DNA from: Corylus avellana
Lineage: Eukaryota > Streptophyta > Magnoliopsida > Fagales > Betulaceae
Direction: 5' to 3'
NCBI RefSeq assembly: GCF_901000735.1
Contig: NC_081544.1
Location: forward strand, 28,886,095-28,950,094
Length of the DNA stretch: 64,000 nucleotides
Part shown: positions 49,874-62,462 of the stretch, piece after piece
How positions within the stretch are numbered: the first letter of the stretch is position 1
How the letters are laid out: every line of letters begins with the position of its first letter
The notes under the pieces: model-generated
The model's input: only the letters and a program-made list of their open reading frames with translations
Databases searched by the model: none
What the model was told of the DNA's origin: nothing
Position numbers and translations under genes: made by a program

Positions 49874-51312
49874 CTGGTCACAAAACATTCTTTGCTAAAT
49901 TAAATACATCCATAAATTGTATCCATATATGCCTAAAACCTAAAATGATATATTACTCCACCAAAAAATCTGCATAATTGTACAAGGGAGTAAAAAGCCC
50001 AAACAAAATTTTGTTCATAAAAGATGATGGAGATTGCAGATGATTACGTTCAACAATCAATATAGAACTACGTGACAAACTTTTCCTCCCCCGCTAAAAA
50101 AAGAAAAGAACAAAATCAAAATGTTAAGGGAATTTCAAGGAGATACATGAATGTTAGTTTAATGAAAAAGCACTTGCTTCTTTGAAATAGTAGGAACTCA
50201 TCCATTAACTAAATACAAAACTCTGTTTTGATTTTTAGGTGATCAAATGCTAATCAATTCCACCTACCAAAAGACCATAATAAATGAATTGCGGAGGTGA
50301 TAACAAGAAAAATAATAGAATCAGCAACACCAGATGTTTCACTGTGATAGTGGGATGGAAGGAGGAGGATGATAGTAAACTTCTTTAAAGAAAAAATAAA
50401 ATATTAAAATAAAAAAGCACAGCTTATTTGTTTTAGGACATGCATTTACTACAGTTAGGATAGCTAACACCTTATTTGAGATACGACATTACCTTGATAA
50501 ATAACTCACAGCCACAGCATGAGGCTAATGAGGGGAAAAAAAAAAACCTCCCCTTAGAATCATAGTAAAGCAAAAAGTTGTTCACCCACATTTGCATAGG
50601 GTTGCACGTACACACACACACAAATAAAAAGAAAAAGAAACCCATTTGCCTTCACAGAACACTTCAAACCTCCGCTCCTCTTAGGTCTGACTGCGTGGAA
50701 TTGGAAATAAAGCTTTGCAATGCCATTCAAAATTCCAATTCTTTTAGATTTGGAATCAAGTTGAATTACTATTCTGATGTTGGACTGTCAAAAAACAACT
50801 GAAGACAAAAGTTGCATATAGTACTTATGAGAAAAGGTAACAAAATATTTTCCATAAGATGGAAACTGGAAAAGACTAATTGAAAAATAAAAAATTTGGA
50901 AATTTTCAGTCTCAGACAAGGAAAAAGAAAAACTCAAAACAGAAAAATCAAGTAATTGAGAAAAAGCATTTAATGAAGAAGAAAAATCAATTGGTTGAGA
51001 GTTACATTCAAGCCTTAAAAAATTAACCTAAATATATGATAGTTTTGTAGAACAGAAAAAAAAAAAGAAAAAAAAAATAATTCTAATCTTGCATTACCAC
51101 CAAAGGACATAACTAGAATCAGGAGGCCCATTTCCAATACCCAACCTCAATTTTGCCTCCAACTTTGGTCTCCAATTGGACCCTTATAATTTGAATTATG
51201 CCAAATTTCATACGAAAGCTCGATTGTTCACTTCAGAGGTCTGACTTGTATGCTACCATCACTGAGAATCCTCCCCACAGATTTTCTAACTTTTGCCTTC
51301 CCTAGAAGATCA
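49874..51312. other. Probable first intron of HSFA5
   Basis: AT-rich and without a recognisable exon on the minus strand. There is a CA-rich patch near 50608-50622. No HSF N-terminal sequence is seen up to the gap at 51313. Confidence 0.5.
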
Positions 51313-51760
51313 NNNNNNNNNNNNNNNNNNNNNNNNNNNNNNNNNNNNNNNNNNNNNNNNNNNNNNNNNNNNNNNNNNNNNNNNNNNNNNNNNNNNNNNN
51401 NNNNNNNNNNNNNNNNNNNNNNNNNNNNNNNNNNNNNNNNNNNNNNNNNNNNNNNNNNNNNNNNNNNNNNNNNNNNNNNNNNNNNNNNNNNNNNNNNNNN
51501 NNNNNNNNNNNNNNNNNNNNNNNNNNNNNNNNNNNNNNNNNNNNNNNNNNNNNNNNNNNNNNNNNNNNNNNNNNNNNNNNNNNNNNNNNNNNNNNNNNNN
51601 NNNNNNNNNNNNNNNNNNNNNNNNNNNNNNNNNNNNNNNNNNNNNNNNNNNNNNNNNNNNNNNNNNNNNNNNNNNNNNNNNNNNNNNNNNNNNNNNNNNN
51701 NNNNNNNNNNNNNNNNNNNNNNNNNNNNNNNNNNNNNNNNNNNNNNNNNNNNNNNNNNNN
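51313..51760. other. Assembly gap, 448 N
   Basis: 448 consecutive N, an estimated-size gap unlike the 100-N placeholders elsewhere. It could hold the missing first HSFA5 exon. Confidence 0.99.
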
Positions 51761-51794
51761 CCTTCACATAATAGTTAGGAAAATGTTATATAAA

Positions 51795-51965
51795 TTAAAT
51801 TTATGGCCAACTTTTCTCCTATGTGTTATTTAAAAAAAAAAAAAAAATTGATAGAGAGGATTTTGAGATTCTAAAAATTTGGGAAAAAAGACAATTTGTT
51901 TGGTTTAAAATTTAAATTTTTTTTACATGTAGGAGAGAAGTTGGCCATGAATTGAATTTGTGTTG
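51795..51965. mobile_element. Foldback MITE-like element
   Basis: The left arm TTATGGCCAACTTTTCTCCT is matched by the reverse complement of AGGAGAGAAGTTGGCCATGA at about 51932-51951, with flanking T/A-rich bases also pairing. The interior is AT-rich and non-coding. Confidence 0.65.
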
Positions 51966-52286
51966 TGTCCGTATCAAACCTCTAATAGTTATCGAACAAT
52001 TTTTAAATGCAGCTCCCACAACCAATGTACTTTTCAAAACAAAATCACAAAATACATTTTCAAAAACTTTACAACCTTCGTACGTATAGGAATATTTTGG
52101 AAATTCAGGTGTGGAGGTTGACTGATCTTGTTACTTAAAAAGAGAAGATTTTAAATTTTTTTAAAAGAAAATACATTTTATCCCTAAAGTATCACTACCT
52201 TATCATTTTAGCCTCAAAAGTTTAAAAAGTAATGTTCAAACCCCCCACAAACTACAAAACTGTAACAATTTAGCCAATCTATTCAG

Positions 52287-52318
<32 letters not shown>

Positions 52319-52442
52319 TTAATTTTTTTTAAAATTTATCTGTTTGGACGAATTGTAAGTCACTTTTTAACTCTTAGACTCCAAAAAATGTCTCATGCAT
52401 GGATAAAGTGTTTTAAAAAAAACATGGGTAGAGAAAGTTTAG

Positions 52443-52505
52443 GGGTGGCTTGATTAGGCCCAAACCAATCATTTGGGGTGGCTCGACCACCAAATCATTT
52501 GGGAC
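52443..52505. repeat. GGGGTGGC dispersed repeat
   Basis: GGGGTGGCTTGATTAGGCCC is followed by TTTGGGGTGGCTCGACCACC. Similar GC-rich tracts lie at 25790-25900 and 60375-60470. Confidence 0.5.
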
Positions 52506-52704
52506 CCCTAATTTTTGTTTTTGTTTCTTAATTTATTTTGTATTTAATTTTTTTTTTTAAGCATCTTTGCTTTTTCTGTTTTGTTTTTAACACTTTATCC
52601 CGAGGCATTTTTGGGAGTTTAGGGGTTAAAGAGTCGTGTGTAAGGAGGTTGACTTACATTCTTTCCAAACAAGTAAAAAAATTTAACAAATAGGCTAACT
52701 TGTT

Positions 52705-52996
52705 ACAATTCGGTAGTTTTTTTTTTTTTGGAAAATGACAATATCATTTCATTCATTTAGAATAAGGAAACATCTAGAGCCAAAAACTCTAAATAGAAAG
52801 AGCATGTTGCTCATTGGTAGCTATGTTAGAAATACATAAAGGAATCTCCTCCAACCAAACTTGCTCAGAAGGACCCCTAAGAGCATACTTAGCTAATCCA
52901 CAAGCTGCTACATTTGCTTCTCGATTCGCATGTTGCCCCATCCAGCTCCTACGTGTATTTAATATCAACCTAGCATCTTCAACAATTCGGTAGTTT
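52705..52996 (-). mobile_element. 5'-truncated LINE insertion with RNase H end, poly(A) tail and 15-bp target-site duplication
   Basis: On the minus strand the insert reads SWMGQHANREANVAACGLAK and VWLEEIPLCI, the C-terminal RNase H-like end of a plant LINE ORF2. A stop, a short 3' tail and a poly(A) run (T-run at 52720-52730) follow. The direct repeats ACAATTCGGTAGTTT at 52705-52719 and 52982-52996 flank it exactly. It sits just downstream of the TNL gene stop, in the same orientation. The reading frame is still open, so the insertion is fairly recent. Confidence 0.9.
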
Positions 52997-53009
52997 GTGG
53001 GTTTGAGTG

Positions 53010-56000
53010 TCAATTTTTTATTATACAATCTCTACAAGTATCAGAAGCCATTGCATTTGGGTCATCAAGTATTACATGAATTCCACACTCCTTCACTCCA
53101 AAGTATTTCCCACCCTCGCACTTCATCTTTATTTCATTTCCACTTACTATTTCACCTTCAATATATGAATAGGGCCTATAGAATCTCCAGGAAGGATAAT
53201 CTTTATGATATTGATCATCAAAATTGTAGTGTTTCCAAGGGCGGCTGTTAATGTAAACAGAGATTTTCACGTGCTCGTACGGTGTTTCTTGTTTGGGTGC
53301 AAAACCAGCACAAAAAAGCAACCCCTTTAATTGACCCTTTGGAAGAGAAGGTATATGAAAGGATATCGAAGATCCAATTCTCCTATGGCTGAACCAATTT
53401 GGAACCTCACCACCAGGGACCACGATGCAACGATACTCACCACGAAACGTGGACAGGTACTGTTTCAAAAGAGAAAAAAGTTCACGTAAATCATAAAATA
53501 TGGTGAGAGAGAGAGAGAGAAGAGAGAGTACCTGGAGAGGACTCTTCCAGAAATCATATGCTAAATTGTCACAACTTTCCAGGTGAAAATGTGCCCATAA
53601 ACTTCTCTGCACATCTGGGAGTCTCTGCAGTGATGAACAGCCTCTTGCAGACAACCTTCCTAAACTTATAGGAAGTTCTGAAATTGATTCAAGACTCGCA
53701 CACTCATTCAACCAAAGTTCATCTAATTGAGGAAGTCGAGCTATGCAATGAGGCAATGTACGGAATTTGTTTCTTGATAAATCCAAATATTTTAGTGAAG
53801 ATAAACTCCCAAGATCAAAAGGAATCTCATTTTCAAACAAATTGCAACCACTGAGATCCAGTTTTCTCAATGAACATAATCCAGAAAATGAAGTTGGTAG
53901 CAAATTTAAGGGTTTCGTGCATTTTGGTGAGATCCACGATACGAACCATGACATCGATGATTTTGAGGATTGCCCTTTACATTTAGATAATGATACAATT
54001 TCGAGGTTCTTCAAAAAACTAAAGGAGTATGGTAGTTGCTTAATAGCAGTTCTAGCTGCACGTAGCTCCGTTAAAGCAACCATATTCCCCACTTGTCTTG
54101 GTAACTTGTCAATTTTTATGCAGTCAGACAAGTTAAGAGTCTTTAAAGATTCCAGTTTAGAAATGCTTTCCGAAAGATTCTTTAAGTTATCACATCCTTT
54201 TAAATTCAATAAAACAAGCTTTTTCAAATGTCCAATTGACTCATGTACCTCAATCAAGCTCGTGCAACCTTTAAGTATGAGCGTCTCTAAATGTGGGAGT
54301 TGTAAGAAGTTTGGTGATTGGGCCAGACATTTAGAACCTTTGAGATTAAGAACTTTTAACTTGTCGAATATCTGCCAAAACAGAATCAAATTAAAAAAAA
54401 AAAAAAAAAAATCATTTAAGTTATTCATTCAAAGGTGATAAGAAAATAAAAGGTAATATAAGATTTGTTATACTTTGATCTCCTTCCAAACTTGTTTGAC
54501 ATTACTGTGCTGCATGTCGAGGATAACAAGGTTCTCGAGATGAAAATTTGATGGTAGAAATTCCAGAGGACACTTATGCCAATGAAGCCATCTTAACTCT
54601 TTGGAAAGATGTTCATAGGATCCTGTGAGATATGCACCATCAATTTGGAGCAATCTCAAATTTTTCATATTTGCAAATGCTTCAGTTTTCAACTCTACAT
54701 CTTCGAGTGCAGGTAGATTTAGGCTGAGACCCTCTATTGATTCTGATCCCTGGCAACATAGATGGGTTAGCAATGCGTATTCACATCTTGTGTGAAGCTA
54801 GAACACCTTCAAATTGGAGGTGACCTAGATATTTTCACCATAACTAAATAAAAAAAACTAATGTGTTTTAGACATGATCATAATTGCTTAAATATGCATG
54901 ATTGCATACATTTTTATTTTATTTTTTTATTTTTAACAATAGTTAAGTATCCGTATTTTGCTTAGTAGAAAATTGTTGGATTTAAAATCATGTTGATAGA
55001 ATATTCAAGCTATATCCATGTTTGGACAAAAGACAAAGCTCTCGTACATATATACTTTCATAACATGTGCATATTATGATTATGTGTTTGTACATGTATT
55101 TATATGATATTAATGCATCTACCTCTTACCAGATGTTTGTCGAGCACATTTAACGCATCTTCATGAAACCACAATCTACTACGTTTTCTTAGATCCCTGG
55201 GTGCCATTTCGCGAACAATCTCTCTTCCCATATCGCGAATCAAATCATGCATCTTCAACTCATTTCTTTCATTAACTGTCAGGAGAGACCTTTCAATGAG
55301 AATGTTGATACCAATATCTGGAAAGAAACCACAACCATCGAGAACTTTGCTGACATATTCTTTGTTTATACCGATAAAGAAACATGCTATATCAAGAAAT
55401 ATGTCCTTCAGTGTAGAATCTTCTAGCGAATCAAAACTTATTCTGAGTATCTTTTGAATCTCTTTGTGAGGAATTTTTTGTAATTTTTCCAATGCACTTT
55501 TCCATTCAATAATACTTCTTCCTAACAGATAAGAACCCAAAACTTCAATAGCTAATGGAAGTCCTCCAACATAATTCACTACATCATGTGAAAGCTTTAT
55601 GTAATCTTCTATTGGATCGGCCATCCTAAATGCATGCCAACAAAAAAGTTGAAGGGACTCCTCACGATTCATTTCTTCAACCTTATATTTTTCATTTACT
55701 CCTAGTTCAATCAACACATGTTCATCTCTTGTTGTTACAATGAGTCTACTTCCTTGGCCAAACAATTCGAAGTTTCCAACTAATGAATGAAGTTGTTTCA
55801 TGTGAGTCATATCATCAAGAACAACAAGAACTTTTTTGTCACAAAATCTTTTCGTAATCAAATTTATTCCTCCATCAACATTGCCAATCGTCCAATCCTT
55901 CGTTTTCAAGATATCAGAAAGAAGTTGTTCTTGTAATTGAATCAAACCATTTGGTTGTTCTGAAGTTTCTTTAATATTGAAAAGAAAGCTGCTTCCTTCA

Positions 56001-59000
56001 AATTCATGGAGTATTTCGTTATAGACTGCTTTTGCTATTGTTGTTTTGCCTATTCCACCCTTCTCATAGATGCCCACAGTATGAACATCACTTGCTCCAA
56101 GATTTAATAAATTTTTTATTTCTTTAACACGAGAATCTATTCCTACAAGGTATTTGGCAACATGCAAGGAAGCTGGGTTCATTTTATGCAAAATGTCTTC
56201 AACAATCTTTTGAATGAACCTTGATTCAAACCTGATCATCATAGTTCAAATAAAAATGCAACAAGAATATAAGCATAAGAAAAGAAAAATAAGAAACCAA
56301 ATTATTTTTATGTAACTGTAAACAATTAAGTTATATCAACTATTAAGAATATCATTTAAATATATTCCTATATAATTTCTTATCCTATCCAGTAACATGC
56401 CATAGAATAATTTTTATTTTTCCTTTTCGAAAAGGAAGTCATTAATTAAGTGTTAAGTGTTTCACGGTACAGTATCATTCTTCTCGAGTGTATTAAAATA
56501 AAATATTTAGTTGAAATGAGGGGTGAATGAGGAAGATAATATTCAAATTTAGAACCTTTGTTTTGGAGTTATGATATAATGTTAAATCAACACTTATTCA
56601 AAAGCTTAAGATAATAGAAAATAATGGACTTAATCAACTAAATTAAGATTCAAACAAACCGACCTAATTGAGCAAATCAAGTTTAAAGAAAATCCAAATG
56701 AGAAACCAGAAATGGGTAATCACTTTGATTGAGCCCAAAACGAGGTTGGGTTGGTGGTGGCTAGGCATGGGTTCTATTAGATGGGTCCAGTGGAAGTGGA
56801 ATTTGAGATTTGGGGGATTTGTGACAAATGTAAGAAAATAAATTGTTAAAAAAAATTGTTTATAGCTATATATGGGCTATGGAGCTACCAAAATCATTTT
56901 TAGTGTTTTACCAGCTTCAAAATTCAAAACTTCGAACTAGAAACAGCAAACAAGCCACTCCATTGTGAGATTGGAAAAATGCTAGGCTTGCAAAAAAACT
57001 TTTACAACATGATGTGGCACAATATAATTGGATTTCTCAAAAGTTAAATTTATCTATTTTCCATTCACGTTGTGCTACATCATATTGTTTTTTTTTTTTT
57101 TTTTTGTAAAATTTGTTTGTAAACCTAGCATTCTTCTTGTGATTGGGAGTTTCCATGGCCTCTTATTAAGGTGGTTGCAAGCCACCTCGTTATTAAGAAA
57201 GGTCGCATGGTGCCCCCCCTTTTTTTTTCTTTAGAAATGTTATTTGAGGAGTACTATAATTGTATTTTCAGTGTTATTTCTATTGCCTATTTAATGGAGA
57301 GAGCTGATAAAAGTCGTGAATTTAGAATAGATTTAAACTCGAGAGTCTTGGATACATCGAATTTAAAAACTAAAAAATCTTAGAAGTTTAAATGACAAAA
57401 ATATTTGAGAGGGAAAAAAAACACAAACAAACATTGCCTTAAAATTGGAATGAGATTTCTTGGGCCAAGCAACCCAAGAGCTATCTTTTGATATGGAAGG
57501 AAGAAGTTGGTCAAGAGGAAATGTGAAGACTTTAAAATCCAATGAAAAAAAATATGTAAAGGAATAGAAATATCAAATAAATATGTAGAAAGGCAATTGA
57601 AGTTGCTTGTTTATCCCATTCATGGTATAGTAAGTATAACCTTATAATTGGTAATTTGGTATGCTATTTTAGTGGTTTATAAAACATGGGAGACTCTTCA
57701 AATGGCAAAATTGTTATTCTATAAACACTTGATATCCATACATATAGTTGGTTTTTTATGTTATACGAAAATGACCCATTTGAACATTCAACCTGCTTCT
57801 TTCTTCTATAAAGTAGACTTTGAAATGCACAACAATTTTTATTAAAAAAAATTGAATTGAATCTCTTCTATAAATGGTCAATGAGGCTTTCAAGTGGAAT
57901 TTCCAAGTGCACCAATCTTCCTAGCACTAAGCATCTATTAATTTGTATGGTTTGATGATTAGTCCAAAGATTTGTGCTAATTCTGAGCCACGCGTAGAAT
58001 TAAATATTAGCAGTTGATTTGGATGAAGAACAAGTGGGCATTTCCTTGCCACGGGTCTTCTAGGCTATGCATTTCAAAATAAGGGTCACTCTTTATTTGA
58101 TAGTGACCCTTATTTTAAAAAAATGTTTGTTTGCCTATTTATTTGAGAGGTTTAATTTTCACTCTTTAATTATACTTAATTCAAATCCATTAGATTCAAA
58201 GGCATGGGGTAATTTTCTCAGATGAAAGAATTAAGCAATCTCGTTTATTCTCTTTCTCTCTCTTCAATGCGTGCGGGAGAGGGGAAAAAAAGAGAGGAGA
58301 ATCTCTTTTATTCTCTCGGATGAGCTTCAATTACTAGTTAATTAGTTTGCTCCTAGTGGATCATTTTCCATTAACAATTGTTTAGAACAAGAGATATGCC
58401 ATTTTCCCATTGATATTTCAAAATTAATAGCCCACTACTATATATCCAATACTCGTTTCACGTTTTTATTGGATTTATTGAGAATTTATTAGAAACGTGA
58501 ATGATCGTTATGTTGCTCATAAATTTAAACATAAATGATGATTCAGGAGTCATCGCAGTTCATTACTCATCATTAACTAGGTTTCTCCAACTAAACCATG
58601 CATTTCGAGAATGATTAATAAAGCATGCAAAATTAATTAGTTTGAAATTGTTTCGATTGACGAAAACACTTTATTTTTTTTACATGTCCACACAAGAGGG
58701 GGAAGGGGGATTCAAACTAGTGGCCTCTGCTTCATGAGGCATGGTTCCTAACCGATTGAGCTACCTTTTGGGGACACGAAAACACATATTAAAGTTGGAT
58801 TTAAAATATTTTTAGAAAAATTTTTCGTTAAATTTTGTTAATCCATTTCTGCGCTCAACTTTAATTTTTATAAATTTTCTTCTAACATTTAAAAGAAGAA
58901 AAAGAAAAAAAGAAAAAGAAGAAGAGACAAATGAAGTATCAAAAACTGAATGAAAAAGCACAAGAGAGCTTAACATAGTATAATACCCGTTTGCAATATT

Positions 59001-59537
59001 CTGTAGATCCCAGCCGGCATAGCCTGCAACTTCAGTAAGAGCTGCTCTCCACTTCTGCACCCTTGTCATCTCTGCTTGAAATTGGTCTTCATGCCTAGCA
59101 AATGCATCGGCAAAAGTGCCAGTTTGTTTACGGACCTCCGAGGGGTCCACATCATAAAATATGGGTAGAAGAGTTTGACCTATAGTATTCTTACAGTGCA
59201 GGATTTCCACAAGCTCATCAAGGCACCAACTAGAAGAAGCATAACCTTTAGAGAAAACCACAATGGAAACCCTTGATCCTTGAATAGTTTTGAGCAGTTC
59301 TGTAGAGATATGCTCTCCTCTAGAAAGCTCGTCGTCATCTCGGAATGTGTAAATTCCAACTTGTTTCAAGGCAGTGTAGAGGTGATCAGTGAATTTTTTG
59401 CGGGTGTCTTCACCTCTAAAACTCAAGAAAACGTCGTAATTCCAACGAGGTTTGGAAGGTGATGAAAGGGTTTGAGCAGCCATGGATGAGCAGGTGCTTG
59501 TTGTAAACTTAAAATTGAGGAATTGACTGGATTGCAC
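53010..59537 (-). CDS. TIR-NB-LRR (TNL) disease resistance protein
   Basis: Minus-strand exons 59537-58987, 56231-55130, 54749-54474 and 54371-53010, all in phase, give about 1096 aa, or 1072 if 53531-53460 is a further intron. The TIR domain starts at about residue 32 (YDVFLSFRGEDTRKKF, SSWCLDELVEIL with the NADase glutamate). NB-ARC has P-loop GGIGKTT at about 242-248, VLVVLDD, GSRLIVTTRDEH, GGLPLAIEVLG and MHDLIRDMG at about 511. LRRs follow, starting SIEGLSLNLP, with a C-terminal jelly-roll region (VVPGGEVPNWFSHRRIGSSI). TNLs sense pathogen effectors and signal through TIR NADase activity and EDS1. The P-loop flank reads YEKGGIGKTT where GIYGMGGIGKTT is usual. A TATA box lies about 65 bases upstream; MAAQTLSS at 59483 is an alternative start. 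All catalytic motifs look intact. Confidence 0.94.
58076..58116. repeat. Perfect 15-bp-stem hairpin
   Basis: AAAATAAGGGTCACT and its exact reverse complement AGTGACCCTTATTTT, separated by 11 bases, in the TNL intron. The role is unknown. Confidence 0.8.
58660..58785 (-). mobile_element. tRNA-derived SINE with 10-bp target-site duplication
   Basis: On the minus strand: GGTAGCTCAATCGGTTAGG (A box region), then TAGTTTGAATCCCCC (B box region), then a short body ending in an A-rich tail (T-rich at 58671-58681 on the plus strand). The direct repeats ACGAAAACAC at 58660-58669 and 58776-58785 flank it. It lies inside TNL intron 1 in the same orientation as the gene. Confidence 0.85.
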
Positions 59538-59600
59538 AAAAGGGCTCTTTTGGAGTTAATAGGAAGGGTGGATGCCGTACACACCTTTACGTGATCAATC

Positions 59601-59611
59601 CTTTTATAGAA
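59601..59611 (-). promoter_or_regulatory. TATA box of the TNL gene
   Basis: CTATAAAAGG on the minus strand, about 65 bases before the first ATG. TTGAC-type W-box cores, bound by WRKY factors in defence promoters, occur upstream near 59738-59742 and 59800-59806. Confidence 0.55.
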
Positions 59612-60026
59612 GAGTGAGAGACTACAAAAACACGTACAACACAATTTGAAACAAAAAAAAAAAAAACTCGAGAGAGAGAAAAGGAAGGGAGGTGGAAGTT
59701 CTATGAAAAGAAAAGGGTAGGGAGCTCAGCATAGCGCGTGAAGTCAACAATATTATAAACTTTTACCGAACGTTGAAGAAGGAAGGAATGCCGCTTCTTT
59801 TGACTGGTGCCATTCCCACCTTTTCTTTCCACCTTTTTTTTTTTTTTTTTTTTTTGTGGGGGGGGTTACATCTCGTGCAGGAGATAACGGTAATGATTTT
59901 AATTAAGTATTTAAATTGCCTGAGTTAGAGAAATACAAAAACTATAATAGAGAAATTACTCAGAATATTCTACTTTCTGTATTATTGACAATACAAAAAT
60001 CAATAAAAATTCCCAGCAAGGAAATT

Positions 60027-60076
<50 letters not shown>

Positions 60077-60374
60077 AGGTGCCTTCTTTTAATATTTTCA
60101 AATCAACTTAAAAATTCTTCTCTAAATTTTTCTTTATAAATCGGTAACAAAATAATTGCCCCACTCATTGTCGCTATGGCTTTGTTCAAACTAAAAAACC
60201 GAGGGCTTTGCTAAAAAAAAACGAGACTTCCTCTCAACATCAATTCTTTTTTTCCTCTTATTTTCTTGTTGAGTAATGCTAAATATCACCCCATGTTTTT
60301 ATTGTGTCTCTCCAAAATTGATGTAACTTTTTAAAATTATCATTGGATTAAAATTCAATAGTAATTTTATCAGG

Positions 60375-60470
60375 GCCACAGGGGGTGGTTCGGCCACCCC
60401 TATACCGGCCGTTTGGGATTGGCCAAACCACCTCACAGTGGCCGCCACCCCCAGCAGGAGTTCCACCCTC
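60375..60470. repeat. GC-rich GGTGGTTCGGCCACC repeat
   Basis: GGGGGTGGTTCGGCCACCCC is a near-perfect palindrome, followed by GGCCAAACCACCTCACAGTG and GGCCGCCACCCCC. Same family as the tracts at 25790-25900 and 52443-52505. Confidence 0.6.
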
Positions 60471-60488
60471 GTTTTTTTTTTTTTTTTT

Positions 60489-60728
60489 TTAAATTTAATT
60501 TTAATTTTTTAGATTTATTTTTAAATTAAATTAATAAAAAAATTAATATTTTAATGAGGTGAAACGGTGTATTTTGAATTTAATTAACGGCTGTTAAAAT
60601 TTTTTGACGGCATGAATTTTATTGTCATTTCCATTGACACATGAAGTAAATTTTCGGAAAAAAAAAAAAAAAACTTAGGGATTTAAAAATTTTGGAGGGT
60701 TGACTCAGAGATTTATTAAACAAATACC

Positions 60729-60760
<32 letters not shown>

Positions 60761-61977
60761 TTATTGAGTTTGAAAAAAAAAAAAATGGAGTTTTTCGTAA
60801 TTTTTATTCAATTCCAATTTTTTACATGTATGTTGTTACCAAATTAAGGAATAGAAATAGATATTCTATTTTATACTCTTCTATTATCAGTAGTAGCTAT
60901 TTTTTTTTAATGAACTAGACATTTTGCAAACCAAATAATGAAGCTTAAGTCTGATCACATGGTTAAAGACACTCAATCATGTTCTGCAACAAGCATTAGG
61001 TATTAGGCACCGTCAAGCACGCTCAATCCTGCTTATTTAATGGTGGAAACATTCTCCAAATAAATAAATAAATACATAAAAAAAAAAAGGGGACTTTCAG
61101 CTTTAGATTTCTAAAGCTGGATGTGAACAAAAAGCTTGAACCGTGTGGAAAATTTGGAGAAGTTTCTTTGGCAGAGCACTCAAGCTCACAATCACAATGC
61201 TCCACACCTAATTAGCTTTTAGTTAGATTTGCACAACCCCTAAGATACGAATGGCATAAAGAATATATTTTATATTACAAGTTGCAGCTTTCGAATTTGA
61301 ATATGATAAATTATATATATAGTTTATATGAATTACTTGGCCCTGATTACCTGGCAAGTGGCAGCTGGTTGGGAAAACTAATTAATTATAGTGTTGTTAT
61401 GTATTGACGAAGACAAAAAAATATTGATTATAGTTAAAAAGTAAATGCTTTTCCACATGTCCGAGTTTCATACATTCAAGACCATGACAGGTTAAATTTC
61501 CTCAAATCAAACTGATCAAACTCAAACATGTGGAAAATGAATTTAATTTTAACTATAATCAATATTTTTGTATCTTGGTCAATACATGGATTCTATAATC
61601 AATATTCTTATAGGGTTTAATGGGGTCCAATGCATCAAATTCTTTATTCAAAAGAATTCTTTATAAGGGTTTCAATTCCAAATCTAGATTGAAAATTCTA
61701 CTGTAAATCTCCAAGAAGAGGGTTAGTGACCTCGGCCAACATTACATAAAGCCAAAATCCATATTCTAGAAACCTGATTATTTAATGCCATTATATCTTG
61801 CATGTTAATATATATCATCAAGGCAAAAGATCCATAACATATGCATCATTAATTCAAAAAATAATTATTAGGATTTTATGAATTGTATAATTAAGTTACC
61901 CTAAAAATCTAAAAGTATCCTTGTGCATCCAGAATTTGTAATCCCTTAAACAATTAACTAATAAACTCGGACAAGGA
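60489..61977. repeat. Tandem duplicate at right end, copy A
   Basis: Matches 62189-63678 at an offset of about 1700 with few differences (for example CTCGGCCAAC versus CTTGGCCGAC). No gene is recognised; the 60-residue frame at 61023-61205 is a chance ORF present in both copies. Confidence 0.92.
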
Positions 61978-62168
61978 TCCTCTCTAGTCCAAAATGGACT
62001 AAAGAGGATCCAGTTGGTGGCTAGGATCTCTTCTTAGAGATCCTAAGGCCATCAACCCGCCACATGGCGTATTAAAAAAAAAAAACTATTTTATTATTTT
62101 ACTTTTAAAAATCAATAAAAAACAAAATAATAAAAAATTAAAAACAAATATATATATATAAAAAAAGG
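61978..62168. mobile_element. Foldback MITE end present only in copy A, cut by the gap
   Basis: Starts ACAAGGATCCTCTCTAGTCC and contains GGACTAAAGAGGATCC, an inverted pair around AAAAT. A second palindrome, GGATCTCTTCTTAGAGATCC, follows. At the matching point in copy B (after ATAAACTCG near 63677) the sequence goes directly to other DNA, so the element is absent there. The rest is lost in the N gap. Confidence 0.6.
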
Positions 62169-62188
62169 NNNNNNNNNNNNNNNNNNNN
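62169..62188. other. Assembly gap, 20 N
   Basis: Twenty N between two near-identical segments of about 1.5 kb. Confidence 0.99.
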
Positions 62189-62427
62189 AATTTTTTAATT
62201 TTTTAATTTTTAGATTTATTTTTAAATTAAATTAATAAAAAAATTAATATTTTAATGAGGTGAAACGGTGCATTTTGAATTTAATTAACGGCTATTAAAA
62301 TTTTTTGACGGCATGAATTTTATTGTCATTTCCATTGACACATGAAGTAAATTTTCGGAGAAAAAAAAAAAACTTAGGGATTTAAAAATTTTGGAGGGTT
62401 GACTTAGAGACTTATTAAACAAATACC

Positions 62428-62462
<35 letters not shown>

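Larger units (their letters stand above)
56232..58986 (-). other. Large first intron of the TNL gene
   Basis: 2755 bases, AT-rich, between the TIR and NB-ARC exons, where TNL introns are normally far shorter. It contains a SINE (58660-58785), a perfect hairpin at 58076-58116 and a T-run near 57088. No exon or other gene was seen. Confidence 0.7.
59538..60488. other. TNL promoter and upstream intergenic DNA
   Basis: Holds the TNL promoter, a long T-run with G-run near 59827-59866, a TA microsatellite at about 60039-60074 and a GC-rich GGTGGTTCGGCCACCCC tract near 60385-60470. No gene seen. Confidence 0.6.

Noticed and set aside
53767..54438. 223-residue plus-strand ORF
   Set aside because: Antisense to the LRR exon of the TNL gene.
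58740..58775. A tRNA gene in TNL intron 1
   Set aside because: A and B boxes are present, but there is no cloverleaf and the flanking repeats and tail show it is a SINE.
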